Shown: one piece after another, positions 12,336 through 19,374 of the stretch
Numbering within the stretch: the stretch's first letter is position 1
How the letters are laid out: every line of letters starts with the position of its first letter
IMG/VR virus record: IMGVR_UViG_3300042352_000489
Span: 1-26,737 of that record
Source of the DNA: a virus
Reading direction: 5' to 3' (one strand)
DNA length: 26,737 nt
Program-made: the position numbers and the translations under genes
Notes under the pieces: model-generated
Database searches by the model: none
Seen by the model: only the letters and a program-made list of their open reading frames with translations
What the model was told of the DNA's origin: nothing

Positions 12336-12502
12336 TGGCACTTTGCTACAAAGATATGACTTTTTGCAAGTCAGACTGTGCAAACACGACTTGTCGTCGT
12401 TTTATGTACAAAGGTCTAGCAAAGGAAGCTCATGACTTTGGGCTACCTATCGCTCAATCCGACTTTAGTGTTGGATGTCCCGGCTATATCAAAAAGGAAT
12501 AA
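12335..12502 (+). CDS. Small cysteine-rich protein, probable zinc-binding, 55 aa
   Basis: The ATG overlaps the preceding TAA by one base, behind AGCGAGGAG. Cysteines at residues 4, 11, 15, 20 and 48 sit in FCKSDCANTTCRRF and FSVGCPGY. The spacing C-x3-C-x4-C ... C-P-G-Y with a GLPIAQSDFS phrase recurs in small phage proteins and suggests one zinc knuckle. Function unknown. Confidence 0.75.
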   Translation: MALCYKDMTFCKSDCANTTCRRFMYKGLAKEAHDFGLPIAQSDFSVGCPGYIKKE

Positions 12503-12504
12503 CC

Positions 12505-12813
12505 ATGGCTTACTGGATGTATGCTCTAAACCCAGATGGGTCTTATAATGAGTACAAGGGAGATAGCGGACCTATGTCTGCTGCTCACGAAGTTGGAGAA
12601 GACGGGAAGAGTCTTGTAGGGGTAAAATACAATGCAGAACCAAAAGTAGGCTGCTGTATGCAAGTAGGTACACCTTATGCTCGTAGTTTTTCTTCTCGAG
12701 ACTGGTGGATGACTACTGCTGTTACTGAGATTGTGTCTCGTGAAGAGGAAGAAGACGGTACAGTAATTGTAGTCTTCAAAACTAAAAACTCAACCTACAA
12801 ATGGAGTAACTAA
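12505..12813 (+). CDS. Hypothetical protein, 102 aa
   Basis: ATG 12505 with AAAAAGGAA is preferred over the open frame extending back to 12475. The product MAYWMYALNPDGSYNEYKGD... contains GCCMQVGTPYARSFSSRDWWMTTAVTEIV, which resembles the 'display or range-restricted' small beta proteins of phages but fits no family I know. It ends with VIVVFKTKNSTYKW, a hairpin-like tail. Confidence 0.68.
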   Translation: MAYWMYALNPDGSYNEYKGDSGPMSAAHEVGEDGKSLVGVKYNAEPKVGCCMQVGTPYARSFSSRDWWMTTAVTEIVSREEEEDGTVIVVFKTKNSTYKWSN

Positions 12814-13019
12814 TGGCTAAGTGGGGTGTACCTTCAGAGCAAGCTCAACTCGATGAACTTCAAGAGAAGTATGATCAACTCTTGAAAGAACATGAGGAGC
12901 TAAAGAAGAATGTTACCTGTGACTATTATGAAGCTTATCTTTTGGAAAAAGCCAAAAGAGAAAAGTTAGAAAAAGACTACAACGCAACCGTCCCAGGATA
13001 TGAGTACTATCATGCTTGA
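12813..13019 (+). CDS. Hypothetical coiled-coil protein, 68 aa
   Basis: The start shares a base with the upstream stop. Heptad-like runs (QLDELQEKYDQLLKEHEELKK, cut here as LDELQEKYDQLLKEHEELK; later LLEKAKREKLEKDY) indicate a coiled coil. The end overlaps the next gene by 20 bases. Function unknown. Confidence 0.65.
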   Translation: MAKWGVPSEQAQLDELQEKYDQLLKEHEELKKNVTCDYYEAYLLEKAKREKLEKDYNATVPGYEYYHA

Positions 13020-13341
13020 ACAAGCCTACCCAGAGCTAGACTACGAGTTTAAACAATCACGCGAGTTGATGGAGAAAGCGTCTCATTATGAATATGCTCA
13101 AAAACTCTATGCAGCTCTCTGCAACAACTACTGGAAAAAGGAAGGCTATGCTTACAATGATCAAAAGCCTTGGGCAGTCAGTTGGCGAACCGCTGGCGGT
13201 GTTACCTCTGAACTTCATCACGGTACTAGCCGGATAAGCGACTATATGGAGTTTTACTGCTCAGGTAGTGAGGGGCATGTAGATGCTGAGATTGAAAAAG
13301 ATCTCTATGACTTAGGTTGGACCTACGAGCCTATGGAGTAA
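13000..13341 (+). CDS. Hypothetical protein, 113 aa
   Basis: ATG 13000 follows AGGAT closely; ATG 13012 in the same frame is an alternative. The product has a helical first half (QSRELMEKASHYEYAQKLYA) and a more beta-like second half (WAVSWRTAGGVTSELHHG, DYMEFYCSGSEGHVDAEIEK). It is the last gene of the rightward 11316-13341 block and is followed by the terminator. Function unknown. Confidence 0.68.
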   Translation: MSTIMLEQAYPELDYEFKQSRELMEKASHYEYAQKLYAALCNNYWKKEGYAYNDQKPWAVSWRTAGGVTSELHHGTSRISDYMEFYCSGSEGHVDAEIEKDLYDLGWTYEPME

Positions 13342-13349
13342 ATAAAAAA

Positions 13350-13369
13350 GGGGGGCTTCGCGGCCCCCC
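13350..13369. terminator. Bidirectional intrinsic terminator between convergent blocks
   Basis: GGGGGGC (13350-13356) pairs with GCCCCCC (13363-13369). On the minus strand the stem is followed by TTTTTTATT, a textbook terminator for the TerS block. On plus the U-run is poor, but A6 precedes the stem. It lies exactly between the convergent ends of the plus (13341) and minus (13377) operons. Its core is nearly the same as the terminator at 9677. Confidence 0.85.
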
Positions 13370-13376
13370 GATTTAC

Positions 13377-13514
13377 TTAAAGTTCTAAGAATTTTTTAAT
13401 TCTAGCAACCATAATGTCGCCTTGTGGTTTTTTAAGAAGTTCTTTATATAGAGCTTCAAAGGGATCCTTTGGTTCTAGCTTAAGCACTTCTTTTTGTGTT
13501 TCTTTATTTAGCAT
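13377..13514 (-). CDS. Hypothetical 45 aa protein
   Basis: The frame starts at ATG 13514 behind a strong AGGAG, overlapping the end of the upstream gene by 11 bases, and stops 8 bases before the terminator. The product MLNKETQKEVLKLEPKDPF... is a charged helical protein ending VARIKKFLEL. Last gene of the TerS operon. Function unknown. Confidence 0.65.
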   Translation of the reverse strand: MLNKETQKEVLKLEPKDPFEALYKELLKKPQGDIMVARIKKFLEL

Positions 13515-13767
13515 TTTTAACTCCTGACACAATAATTGGAACAACATAAGTATTAGCAGAACGTCTTACTCCGCTAACAATGTAAGAGATTTTTTCTCCC
13601 TCATGTTGTTCAATAAAAGACTTTAATTCTGACCAGTCTTGATAGTTGAAAATTCGACCAAGAAGACTGTTTGTCTGTTCATGAGTTAAATCACGTGCAA
13701 ACACCATTTCTTGACGTTTAGTTTTTGGCGATAACCAAGTTAATTGGATTTCATAATAAGCAATCAA
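13504..13767 (-). CDS. Hypothetical protein, 87 aa
   Basis: I start it at TTG 13767, which overlaps the upstream TGA (TTGA) and has AAAGG in front; the longer open frame lacks a ribosome site. The product starts MIAYYEIQLTWLSPKTKRQ and contains WSELKSFIEQHEGEKISYIV and a VSGVRRSANTYVVP strand, a small alpha/beta fold. The gene style fits a small virion or packaging accessory, but this is position only. Confidence 0.7.
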   Translation of the reverse strand: MIAYYEIQLTWLSPKTKRQEMVFARDLTHEQTNSLLGRIFNYQDWSELKSFIEQHEGEKISYIVSGVRRSANTYVVPIIVSGVKNAK

Positions 13768-14015
13768 TGCAGTACCTTTAGTTCTAAGTCGTAAGCATCT
13801 ATAGGTTCTTCTTCTGGTTGACCATAAGCTACTCCCTCTATTATAAACCCTTCTGGAAAAAATCCAAAACAAAGTTTAGCAATAGAAGGTGTAATCTTGT
13901 CATTTAGAAGCAGTTTAATAGACTCAATACAAACCTCTTCAGAATGTCTAGTGCCTACAAGAATAGCCTCAGACAACTCTTGATCAGGTTTTCGGATAAT
14001 TAGTTGTAAAATCAT
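13764..14015 (-). CDS. Hypothetical protein, 83 aa
   Basis: The gene starts 32 bases inside the end of TerS and is coupled to the next by TTGA. The product is MILQLIIRKPDQELSEAILVG... followed by CIESIKLLLNDK and a FFPEGFIIEGVAYG strand. Mixed alpha/beta, soluble. Function unknown; co-transcription with TerS suggests a packaging or morphogenesis role. Confidence 0.68.
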   Translation of the reverse strand: MILQLIIRKPDQELSEAILVGTRHSEEVCIESIKLLLNDKITPSIAKLCFGFFPEGFIIEGVAYGQPEEEPIDAYDLELKVLH

Positions 14016-14475
14016 GTTCTAATACAATCTTAATAGGTTCTCGAATATCTGCCGACTCTACTGTAAGTGTAGGTGCTTTACCATACCGGTAAGGCAGCAG
14101 GCTCTCAAGAATTCTCATTTTACAGTTAATAAGATTGTTAATAACCATGATTCTTGGGTTTGTCATTCCTTGCTCTTTAGCTAGGAGTTCTTCAATATCA
14201 TCTAGTTGTTTAACTAACTCTTCGAGAGGATCAAAATCTAGATCTCTTAGTTTGTCGGTAGCCGCTCTGTGAGCCTTTGCTCCTGAGCCTTTTCTAAAGC
14301 CACCGCCTTCTTCGTAGTCTTTTAGCATTGCGATAGCCCTTTCGTTGACTTTGTATGCTTTAAAAGGTTCTCTAAACTCGCCTGTTTTAGGCTCATAACC
14401 TTTCCTATAACCAGCAAAGTTAGAACCTGGCTTGTAATGACCAGGTCTTGCCTTATTGTACTTTTTCTTGGCCAT
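13984..14475 (-). CDS. Probable terminase small subunit (TerS)
   Basis: This 163 aa protein has a very basic N-terminus (MAKKKYNKARPGHYKPGSNF), a helical centre and the phrase LINCKMRILESLLPYRYGKAPTLTV, which is typical of small terminase subunits. TerS recognises the packaging site and stimulates TerL. No clear helix-turn-helix can be seen, so the DNA-binding part may be the basic N-terminus. It lies on the same strand as TerL but 2.7 kb upstream, separated by oppositely oriented genes. Assignment rests on composition and the LLPYRYGK motif. Confidence 0.7.
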   Translation of the reverse strand: MAKKKYNKARPGHYKPGSNFAGYRKGYEPKTGEFREPFKAYKVNERAIAMLKDYEEGGGFRKGSGAKAHRAATDKLRDLDFDPLEELVKQLDDIEELLAKEQGMTNPRIMVINNLINCKMRILESLLPYRYGKAPTLTVESADIREPIKIVLEHDFTTNYPKT

Positions 14476-14692
14476 AGTCCATAACTTTTACAGTGACAAT
14501 CTTATCTGTTAGAGTTACAGAATAAGGATCGAGTGAGTCAATAACTGACCAAACTTCCTTCATTGAGTCTAGTAACATAGTCTCAGAAATGAAGTCAAGC
14601 TGAGTAGCAGCCTTTGTTTTTACGATGATAAGGTTTAACTTGTTAGAAAGGGCAGCAGCTACTTTATTTTCGAAATAGTCGGAATAGTTCAT
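14453..14692 (-). CDS. Hypothetical protein, 79 aa; first gene of the TerS operon
   Basis: The start is ATG 14692 behind AAAAGGAGAAC; a longer open frame runs into the promoter and is rejected. The product MNYSDYFENKVAAALSNKL... is alpha/beta with an acidic centre (SVIDSLDPYSVTLTDKIV). It is transcribed from the leftward promoter-like site at 14705-14727, with a 5' leader of about 18 bases. Function unknown. Confidence 0.7.
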   Translation of the reverse strand: MNYSDYFENKVAAALSNKLNLIIVKTKAATQLDFISETMLLDSMKEVWSVIDSLDPYSVTLTDKIVTVKVMDYGQEKVQ

Positions 14693-14704
14693 ATGGTTCT
14701 CCTT

Positions 14705-14727
14705 TTCTTCTTTATAGCAAAGAGGTG
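14705..14727 (-). promoter_or_regulatory. Candidate phage RNA polymerase promoter, leftward
   Basis: On minus the site reads CACCTCTTTGCTATAAAG then AAGAA, one base different from the 4750 site. The predicted +1 is opposite 14710, leaving room for the AAGGAG site and ATG at 14692. This placement directly in front of the TerS operon, between divergent genes, is the best support for promoter function. The right end also contains the GAGGTG ribosome site of the plus-strand gene at 14733. Confidence 0.75.
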
Positions 14728-14732
14728 AAAAC

Positions 14733-15308
14733 TTGCTAAAATCTAACGCTCTTGGACTACCTAGCCTGCTTGAAGCAGACAACAAAACACATAATGCTGA
14801 AGAGGTGTTGCAATCTTTTTTCAAGCTAACTAATACAAACTCGTTAATGATTAAGAACTACAAAGATCTTAAAGAGCTTAAAGAACTGAGAGAGTTTTAT
14901 AATAATTTCTCGCTGAAGGTTGTTGAAAGTAAAAAAGTAGCTTTCTTTACTAAACATTTACCTTACTTTACTTCTTGGGGAGCTGACACTGATGTTAAAC
15001 GTAAGCTACCTATCGAAGCTAAAGTGGCCAACCTAGACAATAACCTTTTAATTGTAAACGTGATATCAAAAACCAATCGTTATAGAAAAGGTATTTCTAA
15101 AGAACAATTTAAAAAAGAAATTTACACTAAAGATTATGAGTATGTAAGTTTTGTAGATGGAGGCTATTCTACAAGATCTTTTTGTATACCGCACTTAGTT
15201 AACATGGGTTTCAAACTTGTAACTGGTTTTCAAGTTAACAAACTATCCTCTACTATTCGTAACAATTGGGATCTTAAAGAAAACATCTTAGTTCTTGCAA
15301 AGGAGTAA
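14733..15308 (+). CDS. Hypothetical protein, 191 aa
   Basis: Starts at TTG 14733 behind GAGGTG. The product is a mixed protein: helical at residues 10-55 (DLKELKELREFYNNFSLK), then LPYFTSWGADTDVKRKLPIE, VANLDNNLLIVNVISKTN and a KEQFKKEIYTKDYEYVSFVDGG stretch. No cysteine cluster or membrane segment. As first gene of the early plus-strand operon ending at RNA polymerase it may be an early host-takeover protein, but that is position only. A host promoter is expected upstream and I cannot identify it. Confidence 0.7.
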   Translation: MLKSNALGLPSLLEADNKTHNAEEVLQSFFKLTNTNSLMIKNYKDLKELKELREFYNNFSLKVVESKKVAFFTKHLPYFTSWGADTDVKRKLPIEAKVANLDNNLLIVNVISKTNRYRKGISKEQFKKEIYTKDYEYVSFVDGGYSTRSFCIPHLVNMGFKLVTGFQVNKLSSTIRNNWDLKENILVLAKE

Positions 15309-15311
15309 GCT

Positions 15312-15632
15312 ATGAGTTACGAGCTAAACAAGACTTACTACTGGCAGCATAGACCTGTAGTGCTGAAATCTATCTGGATGGAAGAGGGGAAACTGTATGG
15401 AGCTGTAAGTTATACAGGCCCGTTTGGACACGGTGCTGGGTATCAAGTAGTACGACTAGAAAACCTACAATTAGTTCTAAAAGTAAGAAAGAAAGTAAAC
15501 CTAACACTTAAATTGTTAGAAACCAATGAGTTGCAAGTTGAGTTTGTAAACTATCAAGTACCAGAAGCTGAAAAAGAACTATACTATCAAGTCACTTTCG
15601 AAGTAGAGGTGGAAAACAATGCCCAAGTATAA
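15312..15632 (+). CDS. Hypothetical protein, 106 aa
   Basis: Starts three bases after the upstream stop with AAGGAG in front. The product is beta-rich (YYWQHRPVVLKSIWMEEGK, GAVSYTGPFGHGAGYQVV, VNLTLKLLETNELQVEFV). It overlaps the next gene by 14 bases. Compact beta-barrel style; function unknown. Confidence 0.68.
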   Translation: MSYELNKTYYWQHRPVVLKSIWMEEGKLYGAVSYTGPFGHGAGYQVVRLENLQLVLKVRKKVNLTLKLLETNELQVEFVNYQVPEAEKELYYQVTFEVEVENNAQV

Positions 15633-15948
15633 GTTTAAAGTAGGCCAAGAAGTGTACCCTGTTGGGTTGAAACGAGTGTTTGTAGAAGGTGGTAAACATC
15701 ATCAAAAGTGGACAGGTAAGATTGTATCTAGACATTACTGTGATGTTCGAGAGACTAACGTTTACCTTGTCAAAACTACACTAGGTATGCTAATGGCGCA
15801 TGAACGAAGCTTAACAGCTCAGAAAGAAAAGCAACTGTGCTATCTGTTGATTCGTGATATCAACGATTACGTGAAGTATGATGAAAAACCAGAAGTAATT
15901 CCAGAAGGCTCAAAGCTAATCTCACTAAGGATGATACCTCATGACTAA
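15619..15948 (+). CDS. Hypothetical protein, 109 aa
   Basis: The sequence MPKYKFKVGQEVYPVG..., with WTGKIVSRHYCD and VYLVKTTLGMLMAHERSL, resembles small SH3-like barrels used for nucleic-acid or protein contacts, then becomes helical. It overlaps the GGCT-like gene by 8 bases. Function unknown. Confidence 0.68.
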   Translation: MPKYKFKVGQEVYPVGLKRVFVEGGKHHQKWTGKIVSRHYCDVRETNVYLVKTTLGMLMAHERSLTAQKEKQLCYLLIRDINDYVKYDEKPEVIPEGSKLISLRMIPHD

Positions 15949-16330
15949 CCTGTTCTTTGTGTATGGTACTTTGAAGAAAAATCAAGGTAACCATATTCTT
16001 CTAAAAGACTGTAAGTATTTAGGTAAAGGGTTAACTCTAAGTAACTACACTGTTTATCACATGGGTTTTCCACAGGCTATGCCTTACAATGATGGATTAC
16101 CCTTACTAGGAGAGTTATATGACGTTTCTTCTGATGAAGTCGTGAGAGCTTTAGATCGTCTTGAGAGCAACGGTCACTTCTATACTCGTGTGATCAGAGA
16201 CGTAAAGATCCTTGATTTCTTTGAGGAAAAAGTAAAGGCTTGGATTTATGAGGTGCCTGACGGTCGTTATGGTGGAGGTGCTCCTTGTCCAGTAAACGAA
16301 GAACATCAAGCTTATGAGTGGAAACGATGA
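15941..16330 (+). CDS. Gamma-glutamylcyclotransferase-like protein (GGCT/AIG2 fold)
   Basis: This 129 aa protein has the hallmark FFVYGTLKKNQGNH near its start (Y-G-T-L, the substrate loop) and the LGELYDVSSDEVVRALDRLE segment, whose Glu corresponds to the family's catalytic acid. The YxVP and WIYEV strands also fit. These enzymes cyclise gamma-glutamyl amines; phage copies may act on other gamma-glutamyl conjugates or antagonise a host factor. It starts inside the preceding gene and its TGA overlaps the next ATG. Confidence 0.85.
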   Translation: MTNLFFVYGTLKKNQGNHILLKDCKYLGKGLTLSNYTVYHMGFPQAMPYNDGLPLLGELYDVSSDEVVRALDRLESNGHFYTRVIRDVKILDFFEEKVKAWIYEVPDGRYGGGAPCPVNEEHQAYEWKR

Positions 16331-16833
16331 ATATCTTTGCTACACATTCTAGTCCAAGGCTCTGCGCTCTTTGGCTAGACGACTTACGAGCTAACAAGAT
16401 GATTCTTGAATCTTGTCAGCTGTTGTCTACTACTATCAACACTGTGCATCCTGATCATGGGTTAAAGACCTACAAAAACTTCAATCCTAATCATCCTTGT
16501 GGGTTGTGGACTCAAGCTAGTAGGCAAAACTTTGCTTGGCTACTAGAGCATACTCGTTGGTTGCTAGAGTTGCGAGGTAAAAAAGATCACAAGTGCTACA
16601 CTAACTACAACTTGTGTAAAGAGTGGTTAACTACAAACTTTTGGAGGTTGCCTAACAACGATGTAATGACCTTTCAAAATTGTGCTGCAAATGAAGGAGC
16701 AGGAATCAACTACAAGAATGTAAAAGACGTACATCTAGCTTATCGTCTTTATCTAAACCATCGTTGGAAAGAAGACAAGAAACCACCTACTTGGTCAACA
16801 GGTGAAAAGCCAAACTGGTGTGACCTACCATAA
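16327..16833 (+). CDS. Conserved phage protein of unknown function, 168 aa
   Basis: The start is ATG 16327, in ATGA overlap with the GGCT-like gene. The layout MNIFATHSSPRLCALWLDDL, KMILESCQLLSTT, HPCGLWTQASRQNFAWLLEH and a C-terminal YRLYLNHRW ... TWSTGEKPNW matches a family I recognise from many phages (start NIF-x5-P-x2-CA-x2-LDD, K-M-x-E-x2-Q-L-L-S-T). I know no function for it. The pattern of conserved His, Lys and Trp residues suggests an enzyme. It lies in the RNA polymerase operon. Confidence 0.75.
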   Translation: MNIFATHSSPRLCALWLDDLRANKMILESCQLLSTTINTVHPDHGLKTYKNFNPNHPCGLWTQASRQNFAWLLEHTRWLLELRGKKDHKCYTNYNLCKEWLTTNFWRLPNNDVMTFQNCAANEGAGINYKNVKDVHLAYRLYLNHRWKEDKKPPTWSTGEKPNWCDLP

Positions 16834-16844
16834 GAGGAAATAAT

Positions 16845-16910
16845 TTGGATCTACTTGCAGCTATTCTTTTGCTTTGTCTTGTACAATTCATTGCAAAGAA
16901 ACAACAGTAA
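16845..16910 (+). CDS. Tiny membrane peptide, 21 aa
   Basis: The TTG at 16845 follows AGAGGAAATAAT. The peptide MDLLAAILLLCLVQFIAKKQ is a single hydrophobic helix with a basic end, a credible phage micro-membrane protein. It stops 66 bases before the next gene. Weak because of its length and non-ATG start. Confidence 0.45.
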   Translation: MDLLAAILLLCLVQFIAKKQQ

Positions 16911-16976
16911 GTCAGATCTAATTATGATTACCTAAAACAGGCACGGAAGTGAATACCTAAGAAGGGGTAATATTAG

Positions 16977-17147
16977 ATGACTAAGAAACTCGAAGATGCT
17001 ACCTTCTCTAAACTAGTCCAAGATATCGACAAAAAGTGGGGACATACCTATGAAAGCGTGAAAGAGGAAGATCTAGTGTTAGAAGCAGCCGAAAAGGCTG
17101 GTTGGGATGGTGGACTACTTATCCTAGAAGAAACACCTAAAAAATAA
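16977..17147 (+). CDS. Hypothetical protein, 56 aa
   Basis: The ATG follows GAAGGGGTAATATTAG. The protein is MTKKLEDATFSKLVQDIDKK..., then YESVKEEDLVLEAAEKAGWDGG, a helical acidic product ending ETPKK. It ends 20 bases before RNA polymerase, so co-transcription is likely. Function unknown. Confidence 0.65.
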   Translation: MTKKLEDATFSKLVQDIDKKWGHTYESVKEEDLVLEAAEKAGWDGGLLILEETPKK

Positions 17148-17167
17148 TAAAACAAAGAGGAAAACTC

Positions 17168-19348
17168 TTGTCAGAAAACTCTATTTTAAAAGCACTTATT
17201 GACGATTTTAATTTTCGTAAAGCTACTCTTAGGGCTGACAGAAACCAATACACCCACTTTCTTAAAGATGAAGACGCACGTAGAATTATTTTGTTCTCGT
17301 TTGGTCACATCATTAAGGGTGTTGAGCGGAAAGCTACGTTGGTTGATCTGGCAGTTACCCTAGGCCGTAGAGTACGACAAAAACTAAGGTTGTCTCGTAA
17401 CAGTACTGCAGCTTGCCATGTTGGCTTCTTTGTGCTAGTCTCATTCTTTGAGATTGGCCTTTTAGAGTACAAACTAGTTAAGACAGATAAGAAGGGTCGT
17501 CGTTCTAAGTACCTTACTTATACTGTTAGCGTTAAAAACAAGAAAGCCTTGTTCGAGCTTTGGGAGGAGTTAAACACTGAAGAAGAGATTGATCTTTTCC
17601 CAGTCAATACTCCTCCTGAACCTTGGACAGGACCTATGCATCCTCTTGGCTACTCTATCATCAAGAAGTCTAGCCCTGAGATTACTAGTAAGATCAACAA
17701 AGAAGAGCATCAGATGTTATTTGATGTTCTAAACAAACTCGGGTCAACTCCTTGGATAATCAACAAGCCTCTTCTGGATGTTATTGAGTATTACATGGAA
17801 GCACCTGAGGAAGGAAACCCTCTAAAATACAAACAAGAAAAGGACTTCGAGAAAAAAGAGAGTCTTTACATCGAGTTGAGTTCTATTCAGCGATTAGCTA
17901 AAAAGAATATCGACAAGGTGTTCTACCATCTTTACAATACAGATTTTCGAGGCCGACTGTATCCTAACACTGCTTTCCTTCATGAGCAGTCTAGTGATAA
18001 CGCTAAGTCTCTTTTACTCTTTGCTAATGGGCAACCTATTGGTGAGGAGGGTCTGTATTGGATGCTGATTCATGGTTCTAATACTTGGGGTAATGACAAG
18101 TGCTCTCTTGATGACCGAGCAGAGTTTTGCCTTCAGAACTATGACTTGTTTCTGTCTTATGCTAGTGATCCTACTCAGAACACTGGCTGGATGAAAGCAG
18201 ATAAGCCCTTCAGTTTCTTAGCTTTCTGCATGGAACTGAAGTTGCTACAAACTTGGTGTGAAGCAGGTAACGAACAAGAGTTGTTTGTTTCTCACTTACC
18301 TCTGTTTATTGACGGTTCAAACAATGGTTCTCAGCATCTTACAGCAATGTCAAAAGATGAAGAGCTAGCCCCTTATGTGAACCTAGTACCTAGTGAAGTT
18401 CCAGGAGATCTGTATGCTCTTGTAGCTGAGAAAGTTTGGAAACGACTTGAAGAACTAGAAATGCGTATCCCTAGCGTGATTTATAATCAACTAGACTACG
18501 TTCTTGAAGAAGCAGAGCGTCTGCAAAAGGAGTATGATGAAGCACCAGCTGGATCCGAACGGAAAGCATTGGCCTATACTTCAGTTCAAACCTGGAGAAA
18601 CAATAATCGTAAACTACGAGAAGCTCTTTATCCCGTCTATTGGAATCGTATCAAAGACTTAAAAGTTCGACGAAAGATTACCAAACGTCCTACAATGACT
18701 TCAGCCTATGGAGCTGTACCTTATGGTATGGGTCAACAAGTCTGGGATGATACTCGCACTATCAATGAGTATCTTGGTCGTCAAGAAAAACTCTGGGCGT
18801 CTATGCTAGGTCGTGAGTTACATGCTGCTTGTTATGAAGACTTAAAAGGTCCCGGTGGGCTTCTAAAGTTGTTCGAGCAAGTTGCTGACCAGTATAATGA
18901 AAAACATGAGTACATGGCTTGGAAGTCACCTGTGACTAACTTCCCTGTAGTTCAAAACTATCGTCAACCAACAAGTAACCGTACTTGGTTATCTTATGGT
19001 GATGCTCGTTTTCATGTTGTAGTTGAAAACTGGGAAGAGTCTACTCTAGACAAAGACTCCCAGAAACTCGGTGCCTCTCCAAACATTGTTCACAGTCTTG
19101 ATGCTGTGCACATGTCTATGGTAGTGCATGCTGCTAGCTTTGATGTAGCTGCTATCCACGACTCTTGGGGTACTACTGCTGGCTCTATGGGAAAACTTTT
19201 TACTTTAGTTCGTGAAAAGTTTGTAGAGCTATACGAAGCTGATCCACTAAAGCACGTTCTAACTCAGTTAGGTTGTGCTTCAATGTTACCTAAACGGGGA
19301 AATCTTGATATCAAGAAAGTTCTTGAGTCTGATTTTTGCTTCTGTTAA
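17168..19348 (+). CDS. T7-like single-subunit RNA polymerase
   Basis: This 726 aa protein starts at TTG 17168 behind AGAGGAAAA. Active-site elements in order: YNTDFRGRLYP (about 256-266); palm FIDGSNNGSQH with catalytic D382; fingers ITKRPTMTSAYG with K506 and Y514, the counterparts of T7 K631 and Y639; a specificity-loop region about 585-625; PNIVHSLDAVH (639-648); AIHDSWGT with D665 (T7 D812); and a foot ending ESDFCFC, like T7's DFAFA. It is about 150 residues shorter than T7's 883, mostly in the N-terminal domain. It lies directly upstream of a promoter-like site that may be its own target. Confidence 0.97.
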   Translation: MSENSILKALIDDFNFRKATLRADRNQYTHFLKDEDARRIILFSFGHIIKGVERKATLVDLAVTLGRRVRQKLRLSRNSTAACHVGFFVLVSFFEIGLLEYKLVKTDKKGRRSKYLTYTVSVKNKKALFELWEELNTEEEIDLFPVNTPPEPWTGPMHPLGYSIIKKSSPEITSKINKEEHQMLFDVLNKLGSTPWIINKPLLDVIEYYMEAPEEGNPLKYKQEKDFEKKESLYIELSSIQRLAKKNIDKVFYHLYNTDFRGRLYPNTAFLHEQSSDNAKSLLLFANGQPIGEEGLYWMLIHGSNTWGNDKCSLDDRAEFCLQNYDLFLSYASDPTQNTGWMKADKPFSFLAFCMELKLLQTWCEAGNEQELFVSHLPLFIDGSNNGSQHLTAMSKDEELAPYVNLVPSEVPGDLYALVAEKVWKRLEELEMRIPSVIYNQLDYVLEEAERLQKEYDEAPAGSERKALAYTSVQTWRNNNRKLREALYPVYWNRIKDLKVRRKITKRPTMTSAYGAVPYGMGQQVWDDTRTINEYLGRQEKLWASMLGRELHAACYEDLKGPGGLLKLFEQVADQYNEKHEYMAWKSPVTNFPVVQNYRQPTSNRTWLSYGDARFHVVVENWEESTLDKDSQKLGASPNIVHSLDAVHMSMVVHAASFDVAAIHDSWGTTAGSMGKLFTLVREKFVELYEADPLKHVLTQLGCASMLPKRGNLDIKKVLESDFCFC

Positions 19349-19349
19349 C

Positions 19350-19374
19350 CACCTCTTAACGTTAAAGCAGAAAG
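19350..19374 (+). promoter_or_regulatory. Candidate phage RNA polymerase promoter, rightward
   Basis: The site reads CACCTCTTAACGTTAAAG then CAGAAAG, with 24 of 25 bases equal to the 8204 site. The centre TTAACGTTAA is a perfect palindrome. The predicted +1 is G19367. It lies two bases after the RNA polymerase stop and in front of the SSB/replication genes, so it probably drives them. Confidence 0.75.

Noticed and set aside
14790-14806. Minus-strand CACCTCTTCAGC like the promoter family
   Set aside because: The CACCTCTT octamer is exact, but the -5 to +1 region is wrong and it is in coding sequence with a plausible frame.
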